A stretch of DNA of 64,000 nucleotides, taken from assembly GCF_036802865.1 (NCBI RefSeq), contig NZ_DAIRVK010000002.1, forward strand, positions 620,001 through 684,000. Direction: 5' to 3'. The notes under the pieces were generated by a model that did no database searches, was not told the DNA's origin, and saw only the letters and a list, made by a program, of their open reading frames with translations. A program made the position numbers and the translations under genes. Shown in pieces: positions 17,321-26,720 of this stretch. This stretch comes from Sulfurospirillum sp036802865. Its GTDB lineage: Bacteria; Campylobacterota; Campylobacteria; Campylobacterales; Sulfurospirillaceae. Positions within the stretch are counted from its first letter, which is position 1, and every line of letters begins with the position of its first letter.

Positions 17321-19903
17321 TTATGCTAAAAGCCCTTTTTTAGGACCACTCTTACCGCAGCATTGCTTATATTTTTTACCACTTCCACACGGACATGACT
17401 CATTGCGTGCTGTTTTTTTGTTTTTATCATCCTCTTCTTCATCACCATAAGGACTTTCATGTTGAAGCGTCGCATTGGCATTAGCTTCTTCCATTCTTCG
17501 AATCATCTCATCCATAGCACGTTTTTCATCTTCTTCTTTATTGTCACGAAGTTGAACAATATGAAGCGTTCTAAAACTCTCAAATTTAATCTGCTCAACT
17601 AACTCAATGAAAAGGTTGTAACTCTCTTTTTTATACTCAGTCAATGGATCTTTTTGGTTATAGCCACGAAGACCAATACCTGTTTTTAGAATATCCATTT
17701 GATAGAGATGCGCTCTCCAAGCATTATCAAGGACTTGAAGGTATAAAATACGCTCAATCTCTTTACGTTGTGTCGGATCAACCACAGACATTTTTTCATC
17801 AAAATGTTTTTCAAGTATTTCAAGGATGATTGATTTTAATGCATCAAATTCCAACCCTTGCAATTGTTCTAACCCAAACACTTCGTTAAGGTCATCTTGC
17901 AGAATTGAAATAAGGCGTTCAATGTTATATTCTGATTCTGCGATACCTTCATAAATTTCTGCTTTGTAAAGCAAATTGGTCACAAATTCTAAACGAATCT
18001 CTTTAATACGTGTCTCAATATCAAAACTTGGATTTAAAAGATCATTTCTAAAGTTATAAATAGCCTTACGTTGTTTGTTAGCGACATCGTCATACTCAAG
18101 TAGGTGTTTACGGGATTCGAAATGAAGCGCTTCTACTTTTTTCTGTGCGTTTTCAACCGCCCGTGTAACCATCTTAGACTCAATATGCTCACCCTCTTCA
18201 ATACCTAAACGCTCCATAATCGCTTTAATACGATCACTTCCAAAAATTCTTAAAAGATTATCTTCAAGGCTTAAGTAAAAACGACTTTTACCATTATCCC
18301 CTTGACGACCTGAACGACCGCGAAGTTGGTTGTCGATACGGCGGCTTTCATGGCGCTCCGTACCAATGATATAAAGACCTCCAAGGGCTTTAATTTCATC
18401 ATCAAGCTTAATGTCAACACCACGTCCTGCCATGTTCGTTGCAATCGTTACAGCGCCTTTAACACCAGCATCTTTAATGATTTGCGCTTCTTTTTCATGG
18501 TTTTTAGCATTTAAAACAGAGTGTGGTACTTTCTCTTTTTTGAGAAGGGTATGCAGTAACTCACTTTTTTCAATCGAAGCAGTACCTACAAGAACTGGTT
18601 GTCCTTTTTCATGGCACACTTTAATATCTTTAATAACTGCTTCAAATTTTTCACGCTCAGTTTTATAGATAAGATCATTTTTATCTTCTCTACGCATTGG
18701 AACATTGGTAGGAATGGAGATAACTTCAAGATTATAAATCTGTGCAAACTCAGTTGCTTCTGTTTGTGCAGTACCTGTCATACCCGCTAATTTTTTGTAA
18801 AGTCTAAAATAGTTTTGGAACGTAATATCAGCCAAGGTTTGTGACTCTTCTTTGATCATCACATTTTCTTTAGCTTCTAGCGCTTGGTGCAAACCTTCGC
18901 TAAAGCGTCTTCCTTCGCTCAAACGTCCTGTAAATTCATCAACAATAATAATTTCGCCCTCACGCACAACATAATCAACGTCTGCAACAAAGAGGTAACG
19001 TGCTTTGAGCGCTTGATCTAAATGATGCGATAAAACAGCATTCTCAAGGCTATAAAGGTTATCCACATTAAAAAGTTTTTCAGCATTGCTGATGCCATCT
19101 TCCGTCATCAAAACGGTTCTATTCTTCTCATCGACGGTAAAATCAGCCTCTTTTGTAAGTTGTTTTGCAACACCATCAGCAATTTTATAGCCATCAAGTG
19201 TACGATTTGAAGGGCCAGAGATAATAAGAGGTGTTCTTGCTTCATCAATTAAAATAGAGTCAACTTCATCTACAATAACAAAGTTATGGACACGTTGAAC
19301 TTTTTCATCCAACGAATAGCGCATATTATCGCGTAAATAGTCAAAACCAAACTCATTATTGGTTCCATAGGTTATATCACTATCGTACTGCGCTTTACGT
19401 TTAGCATCGTTTTCCAAATCATTGGTAACAACACCCACGCTTAGGCCTAAAAAGTTGTAGATACGAGACATATCAGCAGCATCTCTTTTGGCAAGGTAAT
19501 CGTTCACCGTTACAACATGAACACCTTCGCCAGCCATAGCATTTAAAACAACAGGGAGTGTCGCTACAAGTGTTTTACCTTCACCGGTTTTCATCTCTGC
19601 AATATCACCACCATGTAAAACCAAACCACCAACCATTTGTACATCAAAATGACGCATTCCTGTTGTTCGTTTACTCGCTTCTCTCGTGATAGCAAAAACA
19701 TCATTTAAAATATCATCTAATTTTACATTGCCAGCTTGTACATCTGCTTTAAAGGCATTAAAGGCATCTTTTAGGGCTTCATCACTCATTTTTTCATATG
19801 TTGGCTCTAAGGCATTGATCTTCTTTACGCGCCCGTGAAGCTCTTTAACAACGCGATCATTTTTAGTGCCGAAAATTTTACGAACAATATTACTCAACAT
19901 CAT
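17321..19903 (-). CDS. secA: Preprotein translocase ATPase SecA
   Basis: The 860-aa protein has MKTGEGKTLVATLP (Walker A), VDEVDSILIDEARTPLI (Walker B), the EFTGRLSEGRRFSEGLHQA linker region, TNMAGRGVDIKL and LRGRSGRQGDNG. A C-terminal zinc motif CPCGSGKKYKQCCG precedes the last ten residues. It drives protein export through SecYEG. Two adjacent ATGs (19903 and 19900) are possible starts. The zinc tail implies SecB or ribosome binding as in E. coli. Confidence 0.98.
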   Translation of the reverse strand: MMLSNIVRKIFGTKNDRVVKELHGRVKKINALEPTYEKMSDEALKDAFNAFKADVQAGNVKLDDILNDVFAITREASKRTTGMRHFDVQMVGGLVLHGGDIAEMKTGEGKTLVATLPVVLNAMAGEGVHVVTVNDYLAKRDAADMSRIYNFLGLSVGVVTNDLENDAKRKAQYDSDITYGTNNEFGFDYLRDNMRYSLDEKVQRVHNFVIVDEVDSILIDEARTPLIISGPSNRTLDGYKIADGVAKQLTKEADFTVDEKNRTVLMTEDGISNAEKLFNVDNLYSLENAVLSHHLDQALKARYLFVADVDYVVREGEIIIVDEFTGRLSEGRRFSEGLHQALEAKENVMIKEESQTLADITFQNYFRLYKKLAGMTGTAQTEATEFAQIYNLEVISIPTNVPMRREDKNDLIYKTEREKFEAVIKDIKVCHEKGQPVLVGTASIEKSELLHTLLKKEKVPHSVLNAKNHEKEAQIIKDAGVKGAVTIATNMAGRGVDIKLDDEIKALGGLYIIGTERHESRRIDNQLRGRSGRQGDNGKSRFYLSLEDNLLRIFGSDRIKAIMERLGIEEGEHIESKMVTRAVENAQKKVEALHFESRKHLLEYDDVANKQRKAIYNFRNDLLNPSFDIETRIKEIRLEFVTNLLYKAEIYEGIAESEYNIERLISILQDDLNEVFGLEQLQGLEFDALKSIILEILEKHFDEKMSVVDPTQRKEIERILYLQVLDNAWRAHLYQMDILKTGIGLRGYNQKDPLTEYKKESYNLFIELVEQIKFESFRTLHIVQLRDNKEEDEKRAMDEMIRRMEEANANATLQHESPYGDEEEDDKNKKTARNESCPCGSGKKYKQCCGKSGPKKGLLA

Positions 19904-20028
19904 GTGATTTCACCTCTATCTTTCTTTGCTTTCATGCGTTAATTTCTCTTAAAGCTTGGGATTTTATCATACTTTTACTATCTATTTGATAAAACTCCAT
20001 ATCTTATTGTGTTTACGAGGAGTATTTT

Positions 20029-20544
20029 ATGCGAATTTTATGGATCTTTCTCTGTTTTACAACACTCCTTTTTGCCAAAATCGAGCAGTTTAAAACCATT
20101 CAAAGTGATTTCACACAAAAAGTAACCAACGACCAAAATAAAACGATCGTTTATCAAGGTTCCTTTTACGCTACCAACGATAAAAAAGCACTTTGGATTT
20201 ATGAGAAGCCCGTGGCAAAAAAAATCTATTTCAATAACACACGCGTTTTAATTATTGAACCAGAGTTAGAGCAAGTGATTATTACTACGTTGGAGAGTAC
20301 GCCTAATATTGCGCAACTTTTACAAGAAGCAAAAGAGATCTCTCCTAACAAATATAGCACAAAATATCAAGAGACAACCTATACTATTTTTGCTCACAAA
20401 GAGAGCATTGATAAAGTTGTTTATCGTGATAAGCTTGATAATGCAGTAGAAATTCTCTTTTCCAATCAAACAACAAATCTTTTTTTAGACGAAGAACTCT
20501 TCCGAGCAGAGATTCCTAAAGGGTATGATATCGTTCGCGAATAA
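20029..20544 (+). CDS. lolA: Outer-membrane lipoprotein carrier protein LolA
   Basis: The 171-aa protein has a signal peptide (MRILWIFLCFTTLLFA) and the LolA pattern: IQSDFTQKV, YQGSFYATNDKKALWIYEKPVAKKIYFN and ending RAEIPKGYDIV. It shuttles lipoproteins through the periplasm. It is divergent from secA; the 125-bp gap holds both promoters, and GAGGAG lies just upstream of the ATG. Confidence 0.9.
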   Translation: MRILWIFLCFTTLLFAKIEQFKTIQSDFTQKVTNDQNKTIVYQGSFYATNDKKALWIYEKPVAKKIYFNNTRVLIIEPELEQVIITTLESTPNIAQLLQEAKEISPNKYSTKYQETTYTIFAHKESIDKVVYRDKLDNAVEILFSNQTTNLFLDEELFRAEIPKGYDIVRE

Positions 20545-20559
20545 GTTACTTGTAACACA

Positions 20560-23133
20560 TTAAAAAGACTCTGTGGGTGTTGGCTTTCCAAAAAAGTAGC
20601 CTTGAAAATAGTGACACCCCAGCTCTTTAAGCTTCATAAACTGTTCTTCTGTTTCTACTCCTTCGGCAATAACTTCCATATTGAAATTTTTGCCAATAGA
20701 AATGATCGTTTCAACGATCAAAGCATCACTACGATTTTCAATAAAATCACGAATAAAAGATTGGTCAATTTTTAACTCATCAACATTCAGGCATTTAAGG
20801 TATTGTAAGCTTGAATAGCCTGTTCCAAAATCATCGATAGAAAGCGATATTCCTAGGGCTTTAAGTGCATGCACCTTTTCAAGAGCTTTTGCTGTATCGC
20901 CTATTAAAAGGCTCTCCGTAAGCTCCAAGCGAATCAACGCAGGATCAATTGCGGCATCAGCAAGTGCTGATTGAATTATGCTTACAAAATCTTCACGTAT
21001 AAATTGTTTTGTACTGACGTTGATTGAGACGCGCCATTTAGATTTTTCAAGATCATCCGCCCAATGTTTTACCTGTGCCATGGCTTCATTTAAAACCCAT
21101 TGCCCCAAAGGAACGATCAATCCTGACTCTTCACACAAAGGAATAAAATGTATAGGAGATACCATTTCGCCATTGGATTTTTTTAATCTAATAAGAGCTT
21201 CAACCCCTATAATATGAGCATTTTGATCAACTTGAGGCTGATAATAAAGTAAAAATTGTTTCGAATCAAGGGCATCTCTAAGTTGTTGAAGCATGAACGA
21301 TTTTTCTTCCATGACTTTTTGAATATAGGGATCAAAAAAACGAATCATATTTCGTCCATCTGTTTTTGCTGTATACATTGCACTGTCGGCATGACTGAGT
21401 AAAACTTCTACGCTCTCATTCCCATCAAATAATCCAATACCAATGCTCACCGTCATATAAAAAGGGTGATTTTCAATTATGAAAGGCTCTTTGGTAGCAA
21501 TCAAAATTCCTATTGCAATTTCTTCAGCTTTTTTCGCTGCTTCTTCAAGTACGGTACCAAGATTAGGCAATAAAATAGCAAATTCATCGCCACCAAAACG
21601 TGCCACAATATTATTGTCTTCTGTTTCATGTTCCAATCTCCGAGCCATCATTTCAAGCAGTTTATCGCCTGCATCATGCCCTTTTAAATCATTAATAGAC
21701 TTAAAATTATCCAAGTCCATAAAAAGGAGTGCTCCATAAGCCTTGTTTTGTTTATTAATATTCATGCACATTTTAATGCGCTCTGTTAAAAGTACTTTAT
21801 TGGCAAGATTTGTCAGTGAATCATAATAAGAAAGTTTCAGGATACTCTCTTTTTGCATAAACGAATTGATAGCAAAACCAATGTCTCCTGCCAATTCTTC
21901 AATCATCGAGCGTTCTTCTAAGCTAAAACCATCAGGCATTGTTGTACAAATGCTCATAATACCCAATGCATTGGATGCAAACTTATCACTTTTGAGTACC
22001 GTTATATAGGCTTCACTCACATTGTAACGCACTATGCTCAACTCACAATTATACGGTAAATCATCACTTTGAGGCGTAATAATACGAAAACCGCCTTCTT
22101 TAAAAACCATTGCTTCCAAGGCATTGATTTCATGTTCTTCATCAAAACCAAATGACTCTTTGACATGCAAAGCACCATGTTCATACAAAGCAATTTTAAC
22201 ATGTGCAAAGGACTCATTGGAAAAAAGACATTTTGCCGTTTCATACAACAAATCTTCTAATGTTTGGGTTGTAATTAAAATTTGATTGCTATCTGCTACG
22301 GTGCGAAGAATAGTATAAAGATGTTGTTGTTGCATGTAGGCTTTTTCAAGTTCCATGCTTTTTTGAGCAAGCTTTTCCGTTCGAGTCAGCACCAATGCTT
22401 CTAGCTCTTTCTTTTGTTCTACATCGCGCTTTGTTAACTCTTTAATTGCCATATACATGAAACCTAACAAAGCAAACATAACAAGCGAACTAAACAAAAC
22501 TTCTTTCCAAAAAAGCTCTACAACATCATCAGATAACGTAGTTTTTGGAATTTTAATACTGGTTAGCCCTCGCACTTCCCCCAACTTATAGCCATAAGCG
22601 TTATCATAGCGATTTGCGATATACGGCAATACTTCATTTTTTTCACCATGACACACTAAACAATAGGGTTGAATACGTAACGGTGAAGTAAAAAAGAAAA
22701 ATTCTTTTTTATCGTCACGTATAAGCTCCATCGTTTCATTTTTATCGGGATTTTGATTGAAATAGGCAATGGCTTTGGTTTCTAATGCATCGGATTGATT
22801 CACTGGATTTCGTGGACGATCTGAAACATTTTGGATACTAATGCCCTGATTGGAACGCTTAAGAAACTCTTCACTAATATGAGTAGAAGCATGTGCAGGT
22901 AAAAAACCAACAGTAGAATCATTAAGATCAATGCCACTCTCTAAAAATTGTTGATGATAGACATAACGCATAGACATAAAGTAATCTTGAAGTGTTTTCG
23001 CTTTAGAATAAGCACGAATTTTTGCCAAATTTTCGGCTTGCTCGTATAAATAACTAATCACAAAAGCATTAGCGCATAAAACAAAAAAGGCAACAATCCA
23101 AAAAAGACGTTTCGTCAAGTTAAGTTGTCGCAC
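20560..23133 (-). CDS. Membrane GGDEF/EAL protein with periplasmic c-heme-type sensor
   Basis: The 857-aa protein has a membrane segment (about 9-30), a periplasmic DUF3365/Tll0287-like domain with a single CLVCH c-type heme motif near residue 155, a second membrane segment (about 210-235), a short coiled coil, a GAF-like domain (about 265-420), an intact GGDEF domain (RFGGDEFAILLP) and an intact EAL domain (GVEALIRLKK, DDFGTGYSSLQYLK). It probably links periplasmic redox or gas sensing to cyclic-di-GMP turnover; both catalytic motifs look complete, so net activity cannot be told. It stands alone between lolA (convergent) and nhaA. Confidence 0.9.
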   Translation of the reverse strand: MRQLNLTKRLFWIVAFFVLCANAFVISYLYEQAENLAKIRAYSKAKTLQDYFMSMRYVYHQQFLESGIDLNDSTVGFLPAHASTHISEEFLKRSNQGISIQNVSDRPRNPVNQSDALETKAIAYFNQNPDKNETMELIRDDKKEFFFFTSPLRIQPYCLVCHGEKNEVLPYIANRYDNAYGYKLGEVRGLTSIKIPKTTLSDDVVELFWKEVLFSSLVMFALLGFMYMAIKELTKRDVEQKKELEALVLTRTEKLAQKSMELEKAYMQQQHLYTILRTVADSNQILITTQTLEDLLYETAKCLFSNESFAHVKIALYEHGALHVKESFGFDEEHEINALEAMVFKEGGFRIITPQSDDLPYNCELSIVRYNVSEAYITVLKSDKFASNALGIMSICTTMPDGFSLEERSMIEELAGDIGFAINSFMQKESILKLSYYDSLTNLANKVLLTERIKMCMNINKQNKAYGALLFMDLDNFKSINDLKGHDAGDKLLEMMARRLEHETEDNNIVARFGGDEFAILLPNLGTVLEEAAKKAEEIAIGILIATKEPFIIENHPFYMTVSIGIGLFDGNESVEVLLSHADSAMYTAKTDGRNMIRFFDPYIQKVMEEKSFMLQQLRDALDSKQFLLYYQPQVDQNAHIIGVEALIRLKKSNGEMVSPIHFIPLCEESGLIVPLGQWVLNEAMAQVKHWADDLEKSKWRVSINVSTKQFIREDFVSIIQSALADAAIDPALIRLELTESLLIGDTAKALEKVHALKALGISLSIDDFGTGYSSLQYLKCLNVDELKIDQSFIRDFIENRSDALIVETIISIGKNFNMEVIAEGVETEEQFMKLKELGCHYFQGYFFGKPTPTESF

Positions 23134-23201
23134 GTAAGTACTTCCTTTAATGAAATCTTTGGCTTATCAAAGATTGTAATACCTCTTAACTTAGAAGTAT
23201 G

Positions 23202-24374
23202 TTATAAATTTGGAGAAGTTTTTTTTAAGAAAAAATAACCAACAATTCCTGATAAAAAAGAACCTAATAAAATAGCTAATTTATCGGCATAATGAAAAAG
23301 ATCCGTATCATTATAGGCTAAAGTATTGACAAAAAGGCTCATTGTAAAACCAATTCCTGTGAGAATAGCAACACCATAAAGCTGTTTAAAATTGCTGTTT
23401 GTCGGTAGCGTTGCAAAGCCTAGTTTAATGGCAATGAAGCTAAAGATAAAAACACCTAACTGCTTTCCGAGAAAAAGCCCTATCATAATACCGAGAGAAA
23501 CATCTGAAAAAAGTGCTAATGGAGATAAATCTTTAAGGTCAACGCCCGCATTTACGAAAGCAAACAGAGGAAGAATAAAAAATGCAACCCAATAATGAAG
23601 ATCATGCTCCATCTCTTTGAGCATTGAAAAACGCTCACCTTTCTTTGTGTCAGAGTAGAGTGGGATACAAAATGCAAATACAACACCTGCTATGGTGGCA
23701 TGAACACCTGATTTGAGGACACTAACCCATAATACGATACCTACCAAAACATACGCTGCTTTTTTAAGCACATTCAGTTGATTCATAAAAACCAATACAA
23801 CAATTGAACCTAAAGCAACAAGTATGGACATCAACGATAATTGATTTGTATAGAAGAGCGCAATAATGACAATAGCGCCAAGATCATCAATAATGGCAAG
23901 TGCCATCAAAAAAATCTTTAATGAGGTTGGTACACGTGAACCTAAAAGGGAAAGAATGCCTAAAGCAAAAGCAATATCTGTAGCAGTCGGAATAGCCCAA
24001 CCATTCATTGAAAAAGAATCTGAATGGTTAAAAAAAGTAAAAATAAGAGCCGGTGTTACCATGCCTCCTAATGCAGCAATAGCTGGTAAGGCAATCTGCG
24101 CTTTGGAAGAAAGTTCACCTTCTAAAACTTCACGCTTGATTTCAAGTCCGACGAGAAAAAAGAAAATCGCCATTAAACCATCATTTACCCATAGTAATAA
24201 TGGCTTAGCAATACCAAAAGAACCGATGCTGATTTGAAGGGGTGTATGTAAAAAATTAGTATAGAAATCTGTCAAAAAGCTATTTTGAAAAAATAAGGCT
24301 AAAAGCGTTACGATGATTAAAATAACTCCCGAAGAAGACTCTTTTTTAATAAACTCTTCTATCGCTGAAAACAT
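23202..24374 (-). CDS. nhaA: Na+/H+ antiporter NhaA
   Basis: The 390-aa membrane protein has NhaA signatures: LWVNDGLMAIFFFLVGLEIK, then REVLEGELS, PTATDIAFALGILSLLGSRVP with the ion-binding aspartates in ALAIIDDLGAIV, HATIAGV, PLFAFVNAGV and GIGFTMSLFV. It exports Na+ in exchange for H+ at alkaline pH. Confidence 0.96.
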   Translation of the reverse strand: MFSAIEEFIKKESSSGVILIIVTLLALFFQNSFLTDFYTNFLHTPLQISIGSFGIAKPLLLWVNDGLMAIFFFLVGLEIKREVLEGELSSKAQIALPAIAALGGMVTPALIFTFFNHSDSFSMNGWAIPTATDIAFALGILSLLGSRVPTSLKIFLMALAIIDDLGAIVIIALFYTNQLSLMSILVALGSIVVLVFMNQLNVLKKAAYVLVGIVLWVSVLKSGVHATIAGVVFAFCIPLYSDTKKGERFSMLKEMEHDLHYWVAFFILPLFAFVNAGVDLKDLSPLALFSDVSLGIMIGLFLGKQLGVFIFSFIAIKLGFATLPTNSNFKQLYGVAILTGIGFTMSLFVNTLAYNDTDLFHYADKLAILLGSFLSGIVGYFFLKKTSPNL

Positions 24375-24438
24375 AAAAACCCCTTTTAGTTGGTCCTTTT
24401 ATCGTAACATAAGGAGGTAAATGGTTTGTTAATCATAT

Positions 24439-25776
24439 TTACTTGCCAAGACAAAAGTTGCTAAACATCTTCTCTAAAATCTCATCGCGTTCAAATGCCG
24501 TTGTAATAGAAGAGATGCTTTGTATCGCTTCATTGATGTGAAATGCAAAGAGTTCTAGCTCACCCTCACCCAAGAGTTGGTAAGAGCTCTGAACATTCTC
24601 ATAGGCCTTTTGAACAGCATCAATTTGACGTGTGGACGTTAACATAATAGTATCATCACGCGTTGTTTGATCTAAAATTGTTTCAAGCTTTTGCGTTAGT
24701 TGATAACTGTCATTCTGACATGAAAGAGAAATAAAATCTGTCTCTAAGCGTTTTGTATCAAATTCATTTGGTAAATCAATTTTGTTAAGCACAATTAAAA
24801 CGTGTTTTGAAGAAGCATACTGTTGAAGCAATGTTAACATTTTTTCATCTTCATGGTCACATGGTTTGCTATTATCAAACATCGCAATAACAATTTCAGA
24901 CTCTTCAATTGCAGCAATAGAGCGCTCGATTCCGATCTTTTCTATCACATCATGTGCTTGTCTAATACCAGCAGTATCAACAATACGTACCAAATGTGTT
25001 CCAATACGAAGCTCTTCTTCAATGGTATCACGCGTGGTGCCAGCAATATCACTAATAATCGCACGATCGTAACTTAAAAGTGTATTTAAAAGGGAACTTT
25101 TACCAACATTTGGTTTGCCTACAATAGCGATTTTGAAACCATGCATCAGCCCTTGGCGACGTTTACTACTCTCATACGTTTTCAAAAGTTCTTTGGCTAA
25201 AGCATCTAGTTTTTCTTTGATTTTTTCAATCATATCAAGCGGTAAATCTTCTTCAGCGTAATCAATATTGACTTCAACAAATGCCAGCGTTTCTATCAAT
25301 AATTCTCTTACATGTACAACAAAATGACGCAGTTCTCCTTTGAGCTGACGTGTAAGCATTTTCGCAGCATCAACACTTTTCGTTTCAATAAGTGCAGCTA
25401 TTGCCTCTGCTTCTGAGAGATCAATTCTACCATTTAAAAAAGCCCGCTTGGAAAATTCTCCAGGATTGGCAAGCCTGACACCATATGCAATAAGTGTTTC
25501 TAAAACCATTCCAGCAACGACACTGCCACCATGGCATTGAAATTCAATGACATCTTCAGCCGTAAAGCTATGAGGGGCTTTAAAATAAATCACAATCGCT
25601 TGATCAATGGCATCATTGAACTGGTCATGTAAAAAAGTAAGCGTGGCAAGACGTGGTGCAAAGGTATCTTTATGAGATATTTTTTGAGCCAATACAAGGG
25701 CATCGGGACCACTAACGCGAACAATCGCGATGGAACCTACCCCTGCACTGGTGGCAATTGCAGCAATGGTATCTAT
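24439..25776 (-). CDS. mnmE: tRNA modification GTPase MnmE, probable ATA start
   Basis: The protein has the formyl-tetrahydrofolate-binding N-domain, a G domain (VGKPNVGKSSLLN, DIAGTTRDTIEE, DTAGIRQ, NKID) and the C-terminal FCLGK with the essential cysteine. With MnmG it makes the cmnm5 modification at U34 of tRNAs. The first usual start codon in frame is a TTG at 25692, which would delete conserved residues (DTIAAIATSAGVGSIAIVRV). The conserved N-terminus begins right after an ATA at 25776-25774 that overlaps the jag stop (ATAG) and has AGGA seven bases upstream. From there the protein is 445 aa, the family's usual length. The ATA start is inferred. Confidence 0.9.
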   Translation of the reverse strand: MDTIAAIATSAGVGSIAIVRVSGPDALVLAQKISHKDTFAPRLATLTFLHDQFNDAIDQAIVIYFKAPHSFTAEDVIEFQCHGGSVVAGMVLETLIAYGVRLANPGEFSKRAFLNGRIDLSEAEAIAALIETKSVDAAKMLTRQLKGELRHFVVHVRELLIETLAFVEVNIDYAEEDLPLDMIEKIKEKLDALAKELLKTYESSKRRQGLMHGFKIAIVGKPNVGKSSLLNTLLSYDRAIISDIAGTTRDTIEEELRIGTHLVRIVDTAGIRQAHDVIEKIGIERSIAAIEESEIVIAMFDNSKPCDHEDEKMLTLLQQYASSKHVLIVLNKIDLPNEFDTKRLETDFISLSCQNDSYQLTQKLETILDQTTRDDTIMLTSTRQIDAVQKAYENVQSSYQLLGEGELELFAFHINEAIQSISSITTAFERDEILEKMFSNFCLGK

Positions 25777-26720
25777 GCGGTTTTCCTATTAAAATCATTG
25801 ACAACGATAAACTTACCACCGTCTTTTCCAGATTTAATGCCAACATATTTTTCAGGAAATTCAGAACGAAGTGCTTCAAGTGCAATTTTAATCAAAACAC
25901 CATCTAAAATTTTTGTTTGACCTTTTCCACTGTTACGAATACGCTCAATAACAGGAACAAGATACTTCTCGATCATCTCTTCTTGGTTTTTTAAAAATTC
26001 AGCAATTTCAAGGCGAATATTCAGACCGTATTTAAGGTTAATCCAGTTGTAAAGCAAATAAGAAAGTGCTTTGTAACGGTATCCCTCTTTTCCAATCAAC
26101 AACGCAGCATCTTCACCACTAAATTCAATTAAAATCGTATCATCACTGTATTTAGAAATAATTGGGCTTTCCAATGTAAAACAGCTGTATTTAAAAAGGT
26201 TTTTAATCTGAACACGGACTTCATCAATAACATCGTTGAGTTCGCGTTTTTCATGATGAAAATTTTGATCGATAGCCGTAGATGCAATGGTATGTCTTGG
26301 TTCTTTAACAGGACTAGCTTTTGGTGTTTCAACTTTTACTTCAGGTTTTGGAGAAGCTACAATTGGAGCTTCCTTAGCAAGAAGTGGTTCAGAGCGTTTA
26401 TTCTCAGGAAATTCTCTGTTCTTGTTTTTATTTCGTCTATTTTTATTGCGTCTATTACGATCTTTTCGTTCATCACCAAAAGGCGCATCTGCTTCAGTGC
26501 CCTCTTCTTTACGTGGAGCAACAAACTCTTTACGTTCACGCTCCAAAGGCTTAGAGCCTTTGCGTTGTACTTCGATGATAGCACTTTTTTTAAAAAGCCC
26601 AAGAAACCCGCTTGAGCCATTTTGAACAATGTTAATATCTAAATCTACGACCGAACAAGACAACTCACTCGCTGCTTTGGAGTAAGCTTCTTGGAGTGTT
26701 GCTGCTTCTACTTTGATCAT
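25773..26720 (-). CDS. jag: Jag/SpoIIIJ-associated RNA-binding protein
   Basis: The 315-aa protein has a Jag-N domain (IKVEAATLQEAYSKAASELS), a basic low-complexity linker (about residues 65-140), then a KH domain (ISIEFSGEDAALLIGKEGY-like, about 195-240) and an R3H domain near the end with no clear catalytic role. Such proteins bind RNA and are linked to membrane protein insertion and cell-wall control in other bacteria. Its start overlaps the yidC stop by 4 nt and its stop overlaps the proposed mnmE start. Confidence 0.88.
   Translation of the reverse strand: MIKVEAATLQEAYSKAASELSCSVVDLDINIVQNGSSGFLGLFKKSAIIEVQRKGSKPLERERKEFVAPRKEEGTEADAPFGDERKDRNRRNKNRRNKNKNREFPENKRSEPLLAKEAPIVASPKPEVKVETPKASPVKEPRHTIASTAIDQNFHHEKRELNDVIDEVRVQIKNLFKYSCFTLESPIISKYSDDTILIEFSGEDAALLIGKEGYRYKALSYLLYNWINLKYGLNIRLEIAEFLKNQEEMIEKYLVPVIERIRNSGKGQTKILDGVLIKIALEALRSEFPEKYVGIKSGKDGGKFIVVNDFNRKTA

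Noticed and set aside
18326..18790. Three plus-strand ORFs of 62-85 aa
   Set aside because: They lie antisense inside secA, have no ribosome site or recognisable product and are shadows of its codon pattern.
24439..25692. A truncated MnmE starting at TTG 25692
   Set aside because: Conserved N-terminal residues lie upstream in the same open frame.
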